Assembly (NCBI RefSeq): GCF_900116615.1
Contig: NZ_FPBF01000003.1
Span: 124,001-188,000, forward strand
Direction of reading: 5' to 3'
From: Algoriphagus locisalis
GTDB lineage: Bacteria; Bacteroidota; Bacteroidia; Cytophagales; Cyclobacteriaceae
Length of the DNA: 64,000 nt
A program made the translations under genes and the position numbers. Positions 10,968 through 19,112 of the stretch are shown here, piece after piece; positions within the stretch are counted from its first letter, which is position 1; the number at the start of each line of letters is the position of its first letter. The notes beneath the pieces are model-generated. The model had not been told where the DNA came from and did no database searches. It saw only the letters and a list, made by a program, of their open reading frames with translations.

Positions 10968-11723
10968 AAATATAAAACAGTACTTATTACAGGAGGGGCA
11001 TCTGGAATAGGACTCGCCATGGTTCAGCTTTTTGCTGCCAAAGAAACCAAAGTTTACTTCATCGATATCAATCCCGAAATCGGAGAAAAAGTAGCTCAGG
11101 AAGAGCGGGACAAAGGTTTCGATGTGACCTTTCTTTGCGGAAGCGTGGCTGACCCTACCGAAACAGAGAAATTAATTAACTCCATTCCCGGAAAAATAGA
11201 CACGCTGATCAATAATGCCGGTGTTTCTCATATCGGAAAGGTGGAAAACACCAGCCCGGAAGATTTTGACCGGGTATTCCAAGTGAATGTGAAAGGCATG
11301 TATAACTGCACCAAGGCGGCACTTCCCAAACTGAAAGAAAATGGAGGCGGATCCATTTTGAACATGGCTTCTGTGGCTGCTACCATAGGAATTCCAGACC
11401 GTTTTGCGTACAGCATGACCAAGGGAGCGGCCCTTTCCATGACCCTGAGCATTGCGCGGGATTATGTGGCTGATGGCATTCGCTGCAATTGTCTTTCGCC
11501 GGGACGGGTGCATACTCCGTTTGTGGATGGCTTTTTGGCAAAAAACTATCCGGGACAGGAGAAGGAGATGTTTGAAAAACTCGCCGCTACTCAACCGATT
11601 GGAAGAATGGCTACACCAGCAGAAATCGCAGAACTTGCCTATTTTGTGAGTTCGGACGCAGGTAGCTTTATCACAGGAACTAATATTCCGATTGACGGAG
11701 GTTTCTTGGGATTGAAAATGTAA
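10965..11723 (+). CDS. SDR family oxidoreductase, probable 2-keto-3-deoxy-L-fuconate dehydrogenase
   Basis: Classical short-chain dehydrogenase of 252 residues. It has TGGASGIG near residue 8 for NAD binding, NNAGVS near 85, a catalytic Ser in NMASVA near 138, and YSMTKGA (Tyr about 150, Lys about 154). It ends with the IPIDGG block typical of classical SDRs. In known non-phosphorylative L-fucose pathways an SDR oxidises 2-keto-3-deoxy-L-fuconate to the 2,4-diketo acid. The hydrolase for that product is the next gene, which supports this role. L-fucose dehydrogenase is the alternative. Confidence 0.8.
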   Translation: MKYKTVLITGGASGIGLAMVQLFAAKETKVYFIDINPEIGEKVAQEERDKGFDVTFLCGSVADPTETEKLINSIPGKIDTLINNAGVSHIGKVENTSPEDFDRVFQVNVKGMYNCTKAALPKLKENGGGSILNMASVAATIGIPDRFAYSMTKGAALSMTLSIARDYVADGIRCNCLSPGRVHTPFVDGFLAKNYPGQEKEMFEKLAATQPIGRMATPAEIAELAYFVSSDAGSFITGTNIPIDGGFLGLKM

Positions 11724-11873
11724 GCGGATTTACGAATTAAGAAATACGATTTATGAGTTCAATGCATTGATTGAGCTTAATTATAAATTTTGACTTCTAA
11801 CATCTTGACTCTTATATCTTGTGTCTTGAATCTAAAGTCTTAATACTTGATACTAACTACTTAATACTTAAAA

Positions 11874-12734
11874 ATGAAACTTATACGATTCGGCGAAGCC
11901 GGCAAAGAACAACCAGGAATCCAAAGTGCAACGGGCAAATATTTAGATTGCTCAGGCTTCAAGGAAGACTGGAATGAGGAATTTTTTACTAACAATGGAC
12001 TTGCACGACTGGAAGAATGGCTTGAGGCAAATGAGGAAAACTTGAATGAAATCCCCGCTGATTCGCGCTTGGGTTCGCCGATTGCCAGACCATCTAAAAT
12101 TGTTTGCATTGGTTTGAATTACCGTAAACATGCGATAGAATCTGGCATGGCAGTTCCGGAGGTCCCTATCATTTTCATGAAGGCTACTTCTTCTCTTTGT
12201 GGGCCTTTTGACAACATTTTGATTCCTAAGAACTCTGTGAAAACGGACTGGGAAGTGGAACTGGCAGTAGTTATCGGCAAACGAGCGAAATATGTGAGCA
12301 AAGAAAATGCGATGGAATATGTTGCTGGATATTGCGTCCACAATGACGTGAGTGAGCGTGATTTCCAATTACATCATGGTGGTCAGTGGGTGAAGGGCAA
12401 AAGTGCTGACAACTTCGCTCCTCTTGGGCCAGTTTTGGTTACCAAAACTGAGATCGAAGATCCTCATAACTTAAGACTTTGGCTGAAACTAAACGGCAAA
12501 ATGCTTCAGGACAGCAATACTTCTGATCTGGTTTTTGACATCCCAGAATTGATCGAGCACCTGAGCCAATACATGACTTTATTGCCTGGAGATGTAATTT
12601 CCACCGGTACTCCAGCTGGCGTGGGACTTGGCCTTACCCCTCCTACTTATTTGAAAGAAGGTGATGTGGTTGAACTTGGAATCGAAGGACTAGGCGAATC
12701 AAAACAGACAGCAATCAACGATCCTGAAGCATGA
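11874..12734 (+). CDS. Fumarylacetoacetate hydrolase family protein, probable 2,4-diketo-3-deoxy-L-fuconate hydrolase
   Basis: Cytoplasmic metal-dependent C-C bond hydrolase of 286 residues. The FAH domain covers about residue 70 to the end, with IVCIGLNYRKHA at its start. The metal-binding acidic triad is DWEVELAVVIG (Glu pair), followed by a later Asp in HNDVSERDFQ. GDVISTGTPAGVG is near residue 240. It would cleave the diketo acid to pyruvate and L-lactate in the L-fucose or L-rhamnose pathway (family knowledge). The spacer before it (11724-11873) is AT-rich with degenerate TACTTAATAC-like repeats. Its last four bases overlap the next gene. Confidence 0.85.
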   Translation: MKLIRFGEAGKEQPGIQSATGKYLDCSGFKEDWNEEFFTNNGLARLEEWLEANEENLNEIPADSRLGSPIARPSKIVCIGLNYRKHAIESGMAVPEVPIIFMKATSSLCGPFDNILIPKNSVKTDWEVELAVVIGKRAKYVSKENAMEYVAGYCVHNDVSERDFQLHHGGQWVKGKSADNFAPLGPVLVTKTEIEDPHNLRLWLKLNGKMLQDSNTSDLVFDIPELIEHLSQYMTLLPGDVISTGTPAGVGLGLTPPTYLKEGDVVELGIEGLGESKQTAINDPEA

Positions 12735-13561
12735 GACTGGATTCCCACCAGCACTTTTGGAAATACAATCCTGAAAAACACTCCTGGATCACCGATGACA
12801 TGAAGGTGATCCAGGAAAACTTTCTTCCGGATGATCTGAACCCAATTTTAAAGGAACATCAGATTGATGGTTGCGTGGCTGTGCAGGCTGATGAGAGCAT
12901 TCGGGAAACAGCTTTCTTATGTGATCTGGCGCAAGAACATGAGCAGATAAAAGCCGTAGTTGGATGGGCAGACCTTGGTTCTGATGAGTTAGACAAGGAT
13001 TTGGATCAGTTTGCTTCGCAAAAAAAACTCAAAGGTTACCGTGAGATTTTGCAGGCAAAGCCTGTGGATTATATGCTGCGCAAGGAATTTATCAGAGGCA
13101 TTGAGAAACTTGGGAAGCGTGGTTATACCTACGATATTCTGATTTTCCACAATCAGTTGGAAGCAGCTTTACAATTTGTGAAAAAAGCTCCCGAGCAGGC
13201 TTTTGTAATTGACCACATTGCCAAGCCAAACATCAAACTGGGCATTTGGCGCGAATGGAAAAAGGAAATGGCTCCTCTCGCAGAGCGAGACTATATTTTC
13301 TGTAAGTTGTCAGGCATCATCACCGAGGCTGATTGGAAAAACTGGACAACAAAAGATCTGCAAGTTTATCTCGATGTGGCTCTTGAACTATTTGGCCCAA
13401 AACGCCTAATGTTTGGAAGTGATTGGCCAGTGTGCAAGATTGCTGGAGAATACGAACAAGTTTTGGAGATAATTGAGCGATTTACAGATAGACTTTCCAA
13501 AACAGAGAAAGAAGGAATTATGGGAAATACTGCGGCGGAGTTTTATGGGGTAACAGTGTAA
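12731..13561 (+). CDS. Amidohydrolase family protein, probable L-fuconolactonase
   Basis: TIM-barrel hydrolase of 276 residues that would open L-fucono-1,5-lactone to L-fuconate. It begins MRLDSHQHFWKY, where the H-x-H metal motif is at residues 6-8. FVIDHIAKP near 160 gives the third His, and MFGSDWPVC near 230 gives the conserved Asp. This pattern is that of the COG3618 lactonase group. It overlaps the preceding hydrolase by 4 bp (ATGA), implying translational coupling. The next catabolic gene is 1.8 kb away, beyond a nuclease insert. Confidence 0.87.
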   Translation: MRLDSHQHFWKYNPEKHSWITDDMKVIQENFLPDDLNPILKEHQIDGCVAVQADESIRETAFLCDLAQEHEQIKAVVGWADLGSDELDKDLDQFASQKKLKGYREILQAKPVDYMLRKEFIRGIEKLGKRGYTYDILIFHNQLEAALQFVKKAPEQAFVIDHIAKPNIKLGIWREWKKEMAPLAERDYIFCKLSGIITEADWKNWTTKDLQVYLDVALELFGPKRLMFGSDWPVCKIAGEYEQVLEIIERFTDRLSKTEKEGIMGNTAAEFYGVTV

Positions 13562-13570
13562 AAAAAGCTC

Positions 13571-14149
13571 TTGACTATGGCAGAAAAAAAATATGAAACT
13601 GTTCGAGAATTGATCTTTTACTCCTATGCTAATTTAGCTATGGCGCATTCTGCAATTGATAAAAAGCAGGAAAAATATGCAATGGTTAATTACATGATTA
13701 GAGCAAAATTATTCAAAGGGCTCAAAGACGGTACTATGAATATGAAGTCAATTTTTGATGATGAAAAGATCAAACTCAAAACTGGGACTATTTGAAATTA
13801 CTGCGGTTCTGAAGAAAGTCTAGCTTTAGATCATATTTTTCCAAAAAAGTTTGGTGGGCTTGATGATGCTGAAAATCTCATCTTCGCCTGCTGTTCTTGT
13901 AATAGTTCAAAGGGTAAGAAAGATTTAATAGAATGGATGAATACAAGAGATAAGTTTTTACCACTTATGGTAATAAGAAGATATCTTAAGTTGACATACA
14001 ATTATTGCAGTTCAAATAATCTTTTGGATCTGAAAATTGAGGACTTAAGTAGTATGGAGTTACCATTTAAAATTGATTTGTTGCCAACCAAATTTCCAAA
14101 ACCTAACCTATTAGAATTAAACAAGGATCGAATTTCCAATTTAAGATAG
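13571..14149 (+). pseudogene. HNH endonuclease interrupted by one in-frame TGA at a cysteine position
   Basis: The same reading frame runs 13571-14149 with a single stop, TGA at 13793-13795. After it the frame continues NYCGSEESLALDHIFPKKFGG, then NLIFACCSCNSSKGKKD, which is an HNH nuclease core with zinc cysteines. The stop sits where the first Cys of a C-x-x-C pair is expected (stop-N-Y-C), and TGA differs from TGC or TGT by one base. The upstream part (74 codons) has helical content only. It is probably a recent nonsense mutation or a sequencing error. A better start may be the ATG at 13577. Confidence 0.75.
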
Positions 14150-14271
14150 AATTAAATAATACATTGCCATTTAGCCCCCAGCTTGGGGACGAATTGAAAT
14201 GGAATTATTCCCTATTGTTGAGAAGTAAAAAACTGAGTGATTCAGATTGTGAAAGTATTTCGAGATTATCG

Positions 14272-14298
14272 AATTGTCGTGCCACTGTCACGACAATT
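14272..14298. promoter_or_regulatory. Perfect 10-bp inverted repeat upstream of the DUF1016 gene
   Basis: AATTGTCGTG and CACGACAATT flank a 7-bp spacer, 19 bp before the proposed ATG of the nuclease gene. A near copy (AATTGTCGCA, 7 bp, CACGACAATT) lies inside the gene at 14631-14657. It could be an operator or a fragment copied from the gene. Its function is not known. Confidence 0.4.
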
Positions 14299-14316
14299 GA
14301 GGTAATAATATTCATT

Positions 14317-15351
14317 ATGCAAATCTCAGTAAAAAGCCAGGAGCTAGAATATATGAAAGACATCGATAAACTGCTTTTTCAAGATTTGGCTAGTATCATT
14401 GAAAATGGTAAAAGGGAAATCACTGCCCAAATTAACAGTACGCTTACGCTTGTTTATTGGCAGGTTGGCAATAGAATAAATAAGCACATTCTCGAAAATC
14501 AGCGAGCTGAATATGGTAAAGAGATTATTCCTAAAATAGCTGTTCAATTGTCAAATGCCCACGGCAAGTCTTTTCAGGAAAAGAATTTGAGAAGAATGAT
14601 GCAGTTTGCCGAGATTTTCCCGGATTTTCAAATTGTCGCACCACTGGCACGACAATTAAGCTGGTCTCATTTTACAATCCTGATTCCTATTAAAAACCAT
14701 CAAGCCCGGATGTTCTATTGCTTACAATCCGCTGAATCAAATTGGAGTAAAAGACAATTAAGAAACCAAATAGAAAGAAAGGCTTTTGAACGCAAAGAAA
14801 TAGCTCAAATACAGTTATCAGAAACTGATTCGGAAATACAATCTACTTTCAAGGATCCTTATTTTTTGGATTTTCTAGGGCTAAAAGAAGGATACTTAGA
14901 AAACGATATAGAAGGGGCAATTCTCAAAGAATTAGAGCATTTTATTTTAGAACTGGGAAAAGGCTTTGCTTTTGTAGAAAGACAGAAGCGAATCATACTA
15001 GATGGTGTGGATTTTTATATCGATTTGTTGTTTTTCCACAGAAAATTAAAGCGCCTGATCGCTGTAGAGTTAAAACTCAACAAATTCAAACCCGCCTACA
15101 AAGGGCAAATGGAACTTTATCTAAAGTGGCTCAATAAGTACGAAAAGCAGGAAGGTGAAAATCCTCCAATTGGATTAATCTTATGCGCAGAAAAAAGCAA
15201 TGAACAGATAGAATTGCTAGAAATGGGAAAGGATGGTATTATGGTCTCCGAGTACTGGACCGAATTGCCTGCAAAAAGTGAATTAGAAGCAAAGCTTCAC
15301 CAAGCATTGAAAGAAGCTAAAGCAAGAATAGAACAAAAGAAATTACTATAA
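14317..15351 (+). CDS. PDDEXK nuclease domain protein (DUF1016 / YhcG family)
   Basis: Predicted nuclease of about 344 residues. The ATG at 14317 gives the usual family length; the frame is open from a TTG at 14164, but that segment looks non-coding. The N-terminal DUF1016 part has YWQVGNRINKH and PLARQLSWSHF, and the C-terminal PD-(D/E)XK domain has DFYIDLLFFHRKLKRLIAVELKL, with the Asp and E-x-K catalytic residues. Family members are linked to mobile elements and restriction-modification loci. Here it sits with a broken HNH gene inside a sugar operon and ends 1 bp before the next catabolic gene. Confidence 0.88.
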   Translation: MQISVKSQELEYMKDIDKLLFQDLASIIENGKREITAQINSTLTLVYWQVGNRINKHILENQRAEYGKEIIPKIAVQLSNAHGKSFQEKNLRRMMQFAEIFPDFQIVAPLARQLSWSHFTILIPIKNHQARMFYCLQSAESNWSKRQLRNQIERKAFERKEIAQIQLSETDSEIQSTFKDPYFLDFLGLKEGYLENDIEGAILKELEHFILELGKGFAFVERQKRIILDGVDFYIDLLFFHRKLKRLIAVELKLNKFKPAYKGQMELYLKWLNKYEKQEGENPPIGLILCAEKSNEQIELLEMGKDGIMVSEYWTELPAKSELEAKLHQALKEAKARIEQKKLL

Positions 15352-15352
15352 A

Positions 15353-16117
15353 ATGAACCTAAACCTAACCAATAAAGTCATCCTGATTTCCGGAGGAGCC
15401 AAAGGCATCGGAGGCGCGATTTCCAGAGGATTGATAGCCGAGGGAGGCATTCCCGTGATGATTGATCCTTCGGAAAAAGAAGGAGCCGAAATCCTCGCTT
15501 TGGGCGAAGCCTGTCAGATCCCTATCCGACTTTTCGAAGCTATTGATTCTGAAAAAGTAGTCCAACTCACCCTGGAGAAATACGGGAGAATTGATGGGTT
15601 AGTGAATAACGCAGGAGCAAATGACAGTGTAGGCTTGGAAAACGGGAGCCCGGATGCTTTTGAAAAATCTGTAGCTAAAAACCTGAATCACTACTACCAT
15701 TTGGCACATTTTGCCCTGCCTCATTTGAAAAAAGCCAAAGGAAGCATAGTGAATATCAGCAGCAAAACTGCCGTTACCGGACAGGGAGGAACTTCAGGCT
15801 ACACCGCAGCCAAAGGAGCTCAGCTCTCTCTCACCAGAGAATGGGCAGTAGAACTCCTTCCCTACGAAATCACCGTGAATGCCGTCATTCCAGCGGAAGT
15901 TTATACCCCACTCTACGAAAACTGGATCAATACTTTTGATGATCCAAAAGCCAAACTAGAATCCATTACTGCAAAAATCCCCCTGGGAAAACGGATGACT
16001 ACCCCGGAAGAAATCGCTTCCATGACCATTTTCCTACTTTCAGCCCAAGCCAGACATATCACCGGACAGCACCTGTTCGTGGATGGCGGATATACCCATC
16101 TTGACCGATCTTTATAA
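15353..16117 (+). CDS. SDR family oxidoreductase, probable L-fucose dehydrogenase
   Basis: Classical SDR of 254 residues with SGGAKGIGGAI for cofactor binding, NNAGAN, a Ser in NISSKTA near residue 138 and YTAAKGA (Tyr about 151, Lys about 155). The opening MNLNLTNKVILISGG resembles SDR-type L-fucose dehydrogenases, which make L-fucono-lactone for the lactonase encoded upstream (family knowledge; the exact substrate is inferred). It starts 1 bp after the DUF1016 stop and ends 8 bp before fucP, so it remains in the operon despite the nuclease insert. Confidence 0.78.
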   Translation: MNLNLTNKVILISGGAKGIGGAISRGLIAEGGIPVMIDPSEKEGAEILALGEACQIPIRLFEAIDSEKVVQLTLEKYGRIDGLVNNAGANDSVGLENGSPDAFEKSVAKNLNHYYHLAHFALPHLKKAKGSIVNISSKTAVTGQGGTSGYTAAKGAQLSLTREWAVELLPYEITVNAVIPAEVYTPLYENWINTFDDPKAKLESITAKIPLGKRMTTPEEIASMTIFLLSAQARHITGQHLFVDGGYTHLDRSL

Positions 16118-16125
16118 AAACAACC

Positions 16126-17442
16126 ATGACCCAAAAACCTGCATTAGTCCCAAAAAACCTCCTACTCCCATTTATTCTCATTACCTCGCTTTTTGCGCTA
16201 TGGGGTTTCGCAAATGACATCACCAATCCCATGGTGGCGGCGTTCAAGAGAGTCCTTGAACTCAATAACACGCAGGCTTCCTGGGTACAAATGGCTTTTT
16301 ACGGAGGCTATTTTACCATGGCTTTGCCAGCAGCCTTTTTTATCAAAAAGTATTCTTACAAAACTGGAATCCTACTTGGTTTGGGACTTTATGGTTTTGG
16401 AGCATTACTATTTTATCCAGCAGCAGCTTGGGAGAGTTACGGCTTTTTCCTGGCTTCACTTTACATTCTGACCTTTGGTTTGGCGTTCTTAGAAACCACC
16501 GCCAATCCCTACATTCTATCCATGGGACCTGAAGCTACAGCTACACAGCGATTAAACTTGGCGCAGGCATTTAACCCGATGGGAGCCTTGGCTGGATTGT
16601 TTGTAGCAAAGCAATTCATATTGAATGCACTTCAATCGAATGCAACCGATGAGTATGGAAATATTATTTTCTCCTCACTGGATGAATCTGCAAAAGCTGT
16701 GATCCGTACCGCCGATCTGATGGTGATTAGAGATCCATATGTGATGCTAGGCCTTGTTGTCATTGCGATCCTGGTAATCATCGCACTGGTGAAAATGCCG
16801 GAAAACAAGGAAACCGGTAAGGTAGAATTCAAAGCTACGATGGGTCGACTGCTGAAAAACAGAAATTTCGTAGAAGGTACGCTTGCGCAAATGTTCTATG
16901 TGGGCGCTCAAATCATGGTGTGGACCTACATCTATCAATACGCGGAAGTGCTGGGCATCTCCAACGCTGATGCTGTGAATTATGGGTACGCTGCATTGGT
17001 GATATTCTTAATCGGACGCTGGGTTTGTACCTTTTTGCTTCGCTACATCTCACCGACCAAGCTACTAAGCATCTTTTCTGTACTTGCAATTATATTCACT
17101 GCAGGAGCTATTTTCCTTCCAGGAATGACAGGTTTGTATTCCTTAGTAGCCATTTCTTTCGCTATGTCCCTAATGTTCCCTACTATTTACGGGATAGCTT
17201 TGGATGGATTGGGCGAGGATTCCAAGTTTGCCGCAGCCTATCTTGTGATGGCGATTGTGGGTGGGGCCATTATGCCAACGCTTCAAGGAATGATCATGGA
17301 TATCGGTGGAGCTGCCTACGACGATACCTTGATTTTGGGAGTTCCTGAAGTAAACTTCTCCTTTATACTTCCGCTTGTATGTTTTGTGATGGTGTTGTTG
17401 TTTAGCCTAAGAGTTAAGAAAGTAGCAAAGTTGGAAGGTTGA
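16126..17442 (+). CDS. fucP: L-fucose:H+ symporter
   Basis: MFS sugar/proton symporter of 438 residues with about 12 transmembrane helices. The first helix segment LITSLFALWGFANDITNPMV contains the FucP signature, including the acidic residue used in proton coupling. FLETTANPYILSMGPE and RLNLAQAFNPMGALAGL are further family blocks. It imports L-fucose across the inner membrane and is the anchor for reading the neighbouring genes as a fucose pathway. Related glucose/galactose transporters are possible but less likely in this context. Confidence 0.9.
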   Translation: MTQKPALVPKNLLLPFILITSLFALWGFANDITNPMVAAFKRVLELNNTQASWVQMAFYGGYFTMALPAAFFIKKYSYKTGILLGLGLYGFGALLFYPAAAWESYGFFLASLYILTFGLAFLETTANPYILSMGPEATATQRLNLAQAFNPMGALAGLFVAKQFILNALQSNATDEYGNIIFSSLDESAKAVIRTADLMVIRDPYVMLGLVVIAILVIIALVKMPENKETGKVEFKATMGRLLKNRNFVEGTLAQMFYVGAQIMVWTYIYQYAEVLGISNADAVNYGYAALVIFLIGRWVCTFLLRYISPTKLLSIFSVLAIIFTAGAIFLPGMTGLYSLVAISFAMSLMFPTIYGIALDGLGEDSKFAAAYLVMAIVGGAIMPTLQGMIMDIGGAAYDDTLILGVPEVNFSFILPLVCFVMVLLFSLRVKKVAKLEG

Positions 17443-17499
17443 AAGGATTGGATAATTGGAAGATTGGAAAATTATAAGATTATTCAATCGGTAAATAAG

Positions 17500-17610
17500 G
17501 CATTTGTCGCGCAAGTCTTCAGACCTGTCTGCAGTCAGGCAGGCTTGTGCAGACTTAAATGCAGTCTATAGACTGCATTATCATAAGTCCAAATCATTAG
17601 ACTTGAACTA
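17500..17610. repeat. Palindromic intergenic repeat
   Basis: The spacer after fucP contains a perfect 22-bp palindrome at 17558-17579 (AATGCAGTCTA followed by its complement). Just before it is a hairpin with CCTGTCTG, CAGT loop and CAGGCAGG arms inside a larger AAGTCT/AGACTT pair. The preceding 60 bp hold degenerate GGAAGATTGGAAAA purine repeats. It looks like a REP-type dispersed element; no transposase is present. Confidence 0.5.
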
Positions 17611-17645
17611 GTAAAGATTTTGAACTAATTGAGAAAAATAGAAAC

Positions 17646-17987
17646 ATGAAAACCCAAACCTTTGTATTGATCTGCGACCTTAAGGACAGTGAGGAAGCCA
17701 AGATAGGCTATGATGCCTGTCACAAAGCCGTGGCGCCTGAGATCATTAAGAGCATTCGTGATGCAGGAGTTCTACAAATGACTATTTATCGCTGGGAAAA
17801 CAGATTGACCATGCTGATGGTGACAGATGAAGAATTCACTTTCGAGAAAAAGGCTAAAATGGACCTCGCCAATCCAGCTGTGCAGGAATGGGAGAAATTT
17901 CTATCAAACTACCAAACCAATTTGCCCGGAACACCAGAAAACTGGAGATGGGCTCCTATGACTAAAGTTTTTGATTTTCACGCCTAA
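17646..17987 (+). CDS. L-rhamnose/L-fucose mutarotase (RhaM family)
   Basis: Small cytoplasmic epimerase of 113 residues that interconverts alpha and beta anomers of a 6-deoxy-hexose. The dimeric ferredoxin-like fold family is recognised from the conserved YRWENRLTMLM block and the C-terminal NWRWAPMTKVFDF. It follows the sugar symporter, so it probably acts on L-fucose supplied by FucP to give the anomer used by the dehydrogenase. The name rhamnose mutarotase reflects family annotation only. Confidence 0.85.
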   Translation: MKTQTFVLICDLKDSEEAKIGYDACHKAVAPEIIKSIRDAGVLQMTIYRWENRLTMLMVTDEEFTFEKKAKMDLANPAVQEWEKFLSNYQTNLPGTPENWRWAPMTKVFDFHA

Positions 17988-17997
17988 AACATAATCT

Positions 17998-18103
17998 ATG
18001 AAATCGAGCATATTGACGAAAAGATACAAAAAGATGATCTTCCTTGATGCGAGATTTCTTCCGATAGCTATCGGGATGACCATTAAAAAACAATTTTAAA
18101 CAG
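17998..18103. repeat. Dispersed intergenic element, copy B
   Basis: Starts ATGAAATCGAGCAT like copies A (10847) and C (18104) and carries GATAGCTATCGGGATGACC near its end. Copies B and C are in direct tandem, separated by nothing. The reading frames of the three copies differ, arguing against a conserved peptide. Confidence 0.6.
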
Positions 18104-18200
18104 ATGAAATCGAGCATGACCCGAAGCAACACACAGAGGGATGATTATATTGCTTGCGAAGATTCCATGTGACCTTAAAAAATCAAATTATAAACACATG
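18104..18200. repeat. Dispersed intergenic element, copy C
   Basis: Starts ATGAAATCGAGCATGACC and ends in AAATTATAAACACATG, whose ATG is the start codon of the next gene. It matches copy A at the head, at GATGATTAT in the middle and in the AAATTATAA tail. Confidence 0.6.
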
Positions 18201-19112
18201 AAAAAGCCACTTTTAGTATTAAGCCTAATCATGATAAGCATGATCGTAAATGCTCAAGAAATCGTCCTCAACCTTTGGGAAGGAACTCCTCCCCTTCAGA
18301 ATGACTTAGGGTTGGAAGAAAAAGCTGTGGAAGAGGGAATTATCCGGATAGAAAATGTGCAGATTCCGCAGATCGAAGTTTTTCTACCAAGTAAGCAAGT
18401 AAGAACTGGTCAGGCAGTTGTGATTTTCCCTGGAGGTGGATATCATATTTTGGCTTATGACTGGGAAGGTCGGGACTTCGCCAAGTGGCTGAATACAAAA
18501 GGCATCGTTGGAATAGTTGTAAAATATAGGCTGCCGGATTCCAAATCTCTCACTGATGCCAAGGAGGTTCCGTTGCAGGATGCTCAGCGCGCCATTCGAC
18601 TTGCTAGGCATTATGCCGAGGACTGGCTTATCGATCCTGCGAAGATAGGGGTAATGGGATTTTCTGCGGGGGGACATCTGGCCTCTACCGCCAGTACCCA
18701 GTATGACCATGAAGTGGACAGACCAAAAGATGCTATAGACGCACTTTCAGCTAGACCTGATTTTTCTATTTTAGTTTATCCGGTGATTTCTTTCAGAGAT
18801 GCAAGCGCGCATTCAGGTTCCAGAAGAAACCTAATCGGGGAAAATGCGAGCCAGGAATTAATCGATCGCTTCTCAGGTGAACTGAACGTAACCGCTGAAA
18901 CACCTCCCACATTCTTGGTTCATGCGCAGGATGATGGAGGAGTTCCTATAGAAAACAGTTTCCTTTATTACGATGCTTTGAACGCGCACAACGTCCCTGC
19001 ATCTCTACACATCTATCCCAAAGGTGGCCATGGCTTTGGTTTTGGGCTGGGAAAAGGCCCAGTAGCTGGTTGGAGAGATGTGTTGTTGGATTGGATGGAA
19101 GATTTGAAGTAG
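18198..19112 (+). CDS. Secreted alpha/beta hydrolase (BD-FAE / acetyl-esterase type)
   Basis: Exported carbohydrate esterase or carboxylesterase. The start at 18198 gives a clean signal peptide (MKKPLLVLSLIMISMIVNAQ); an earlier in-frame ATG at 18141 lies in the repeat and is not favoured. About 304 residues. The oxyanion segment VIFPGGGYHILAYDWEG, the nucleophile elbow GFSAGGHLAS, an Asp in HAQDDGGVPIE and a His in GGHGFG form the triad. Such enzymes remove acetyl or feruloyl groups from plant or algal polysaccharides, which would suit a fucose-using operon. Confidence 0.87.
   Translation: MKKPLLVLSLIMISMIVNAQEIVLNLWEGTPPLQNDLGLEEKAVEEGIIRIENVQIPQIEVFLPSKQVRTGQAVVIFPGGGYHILAYDWEGRDFAKWLNTKGIVGIVVKYRLPDSKSLTDAKEVPLQDAQRAIRLARHYAEDWLIDPAKIGVMGFSAGGHLASTASTQYDHEVDRPKDAIDALSARPDFSILVYPVISFRDASAHSGSRRNLIGENASQELIDRFSGELNVTAETPPTFLVHAQDDGGVPIENSFLYYDALNAHNVPASLHIYPKGGHGFGFGLGKGPVAGWRDVLLDWMEDLK

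Noticed and set aside
10847..10975. 42-codon open frame in copy A of the junction element
   Set aside because: The two other copies have different frames and early stops, so the conservation is at DNA level only.
13793..13795. Selenocysteine at the in-frame TGA of the HNH gene
   Set aside because: No SECIS-like stem was evident just downstream and such use in a zinc cysteine is not known to me; a nonsense mutation is simpler.
14164..14316. N-terminal extension of the DUF1016 gene from a TTG
   Set aside because: It would exceed the family length and covers the inverted repeat; the ATG at 14317 gives a normal protein.
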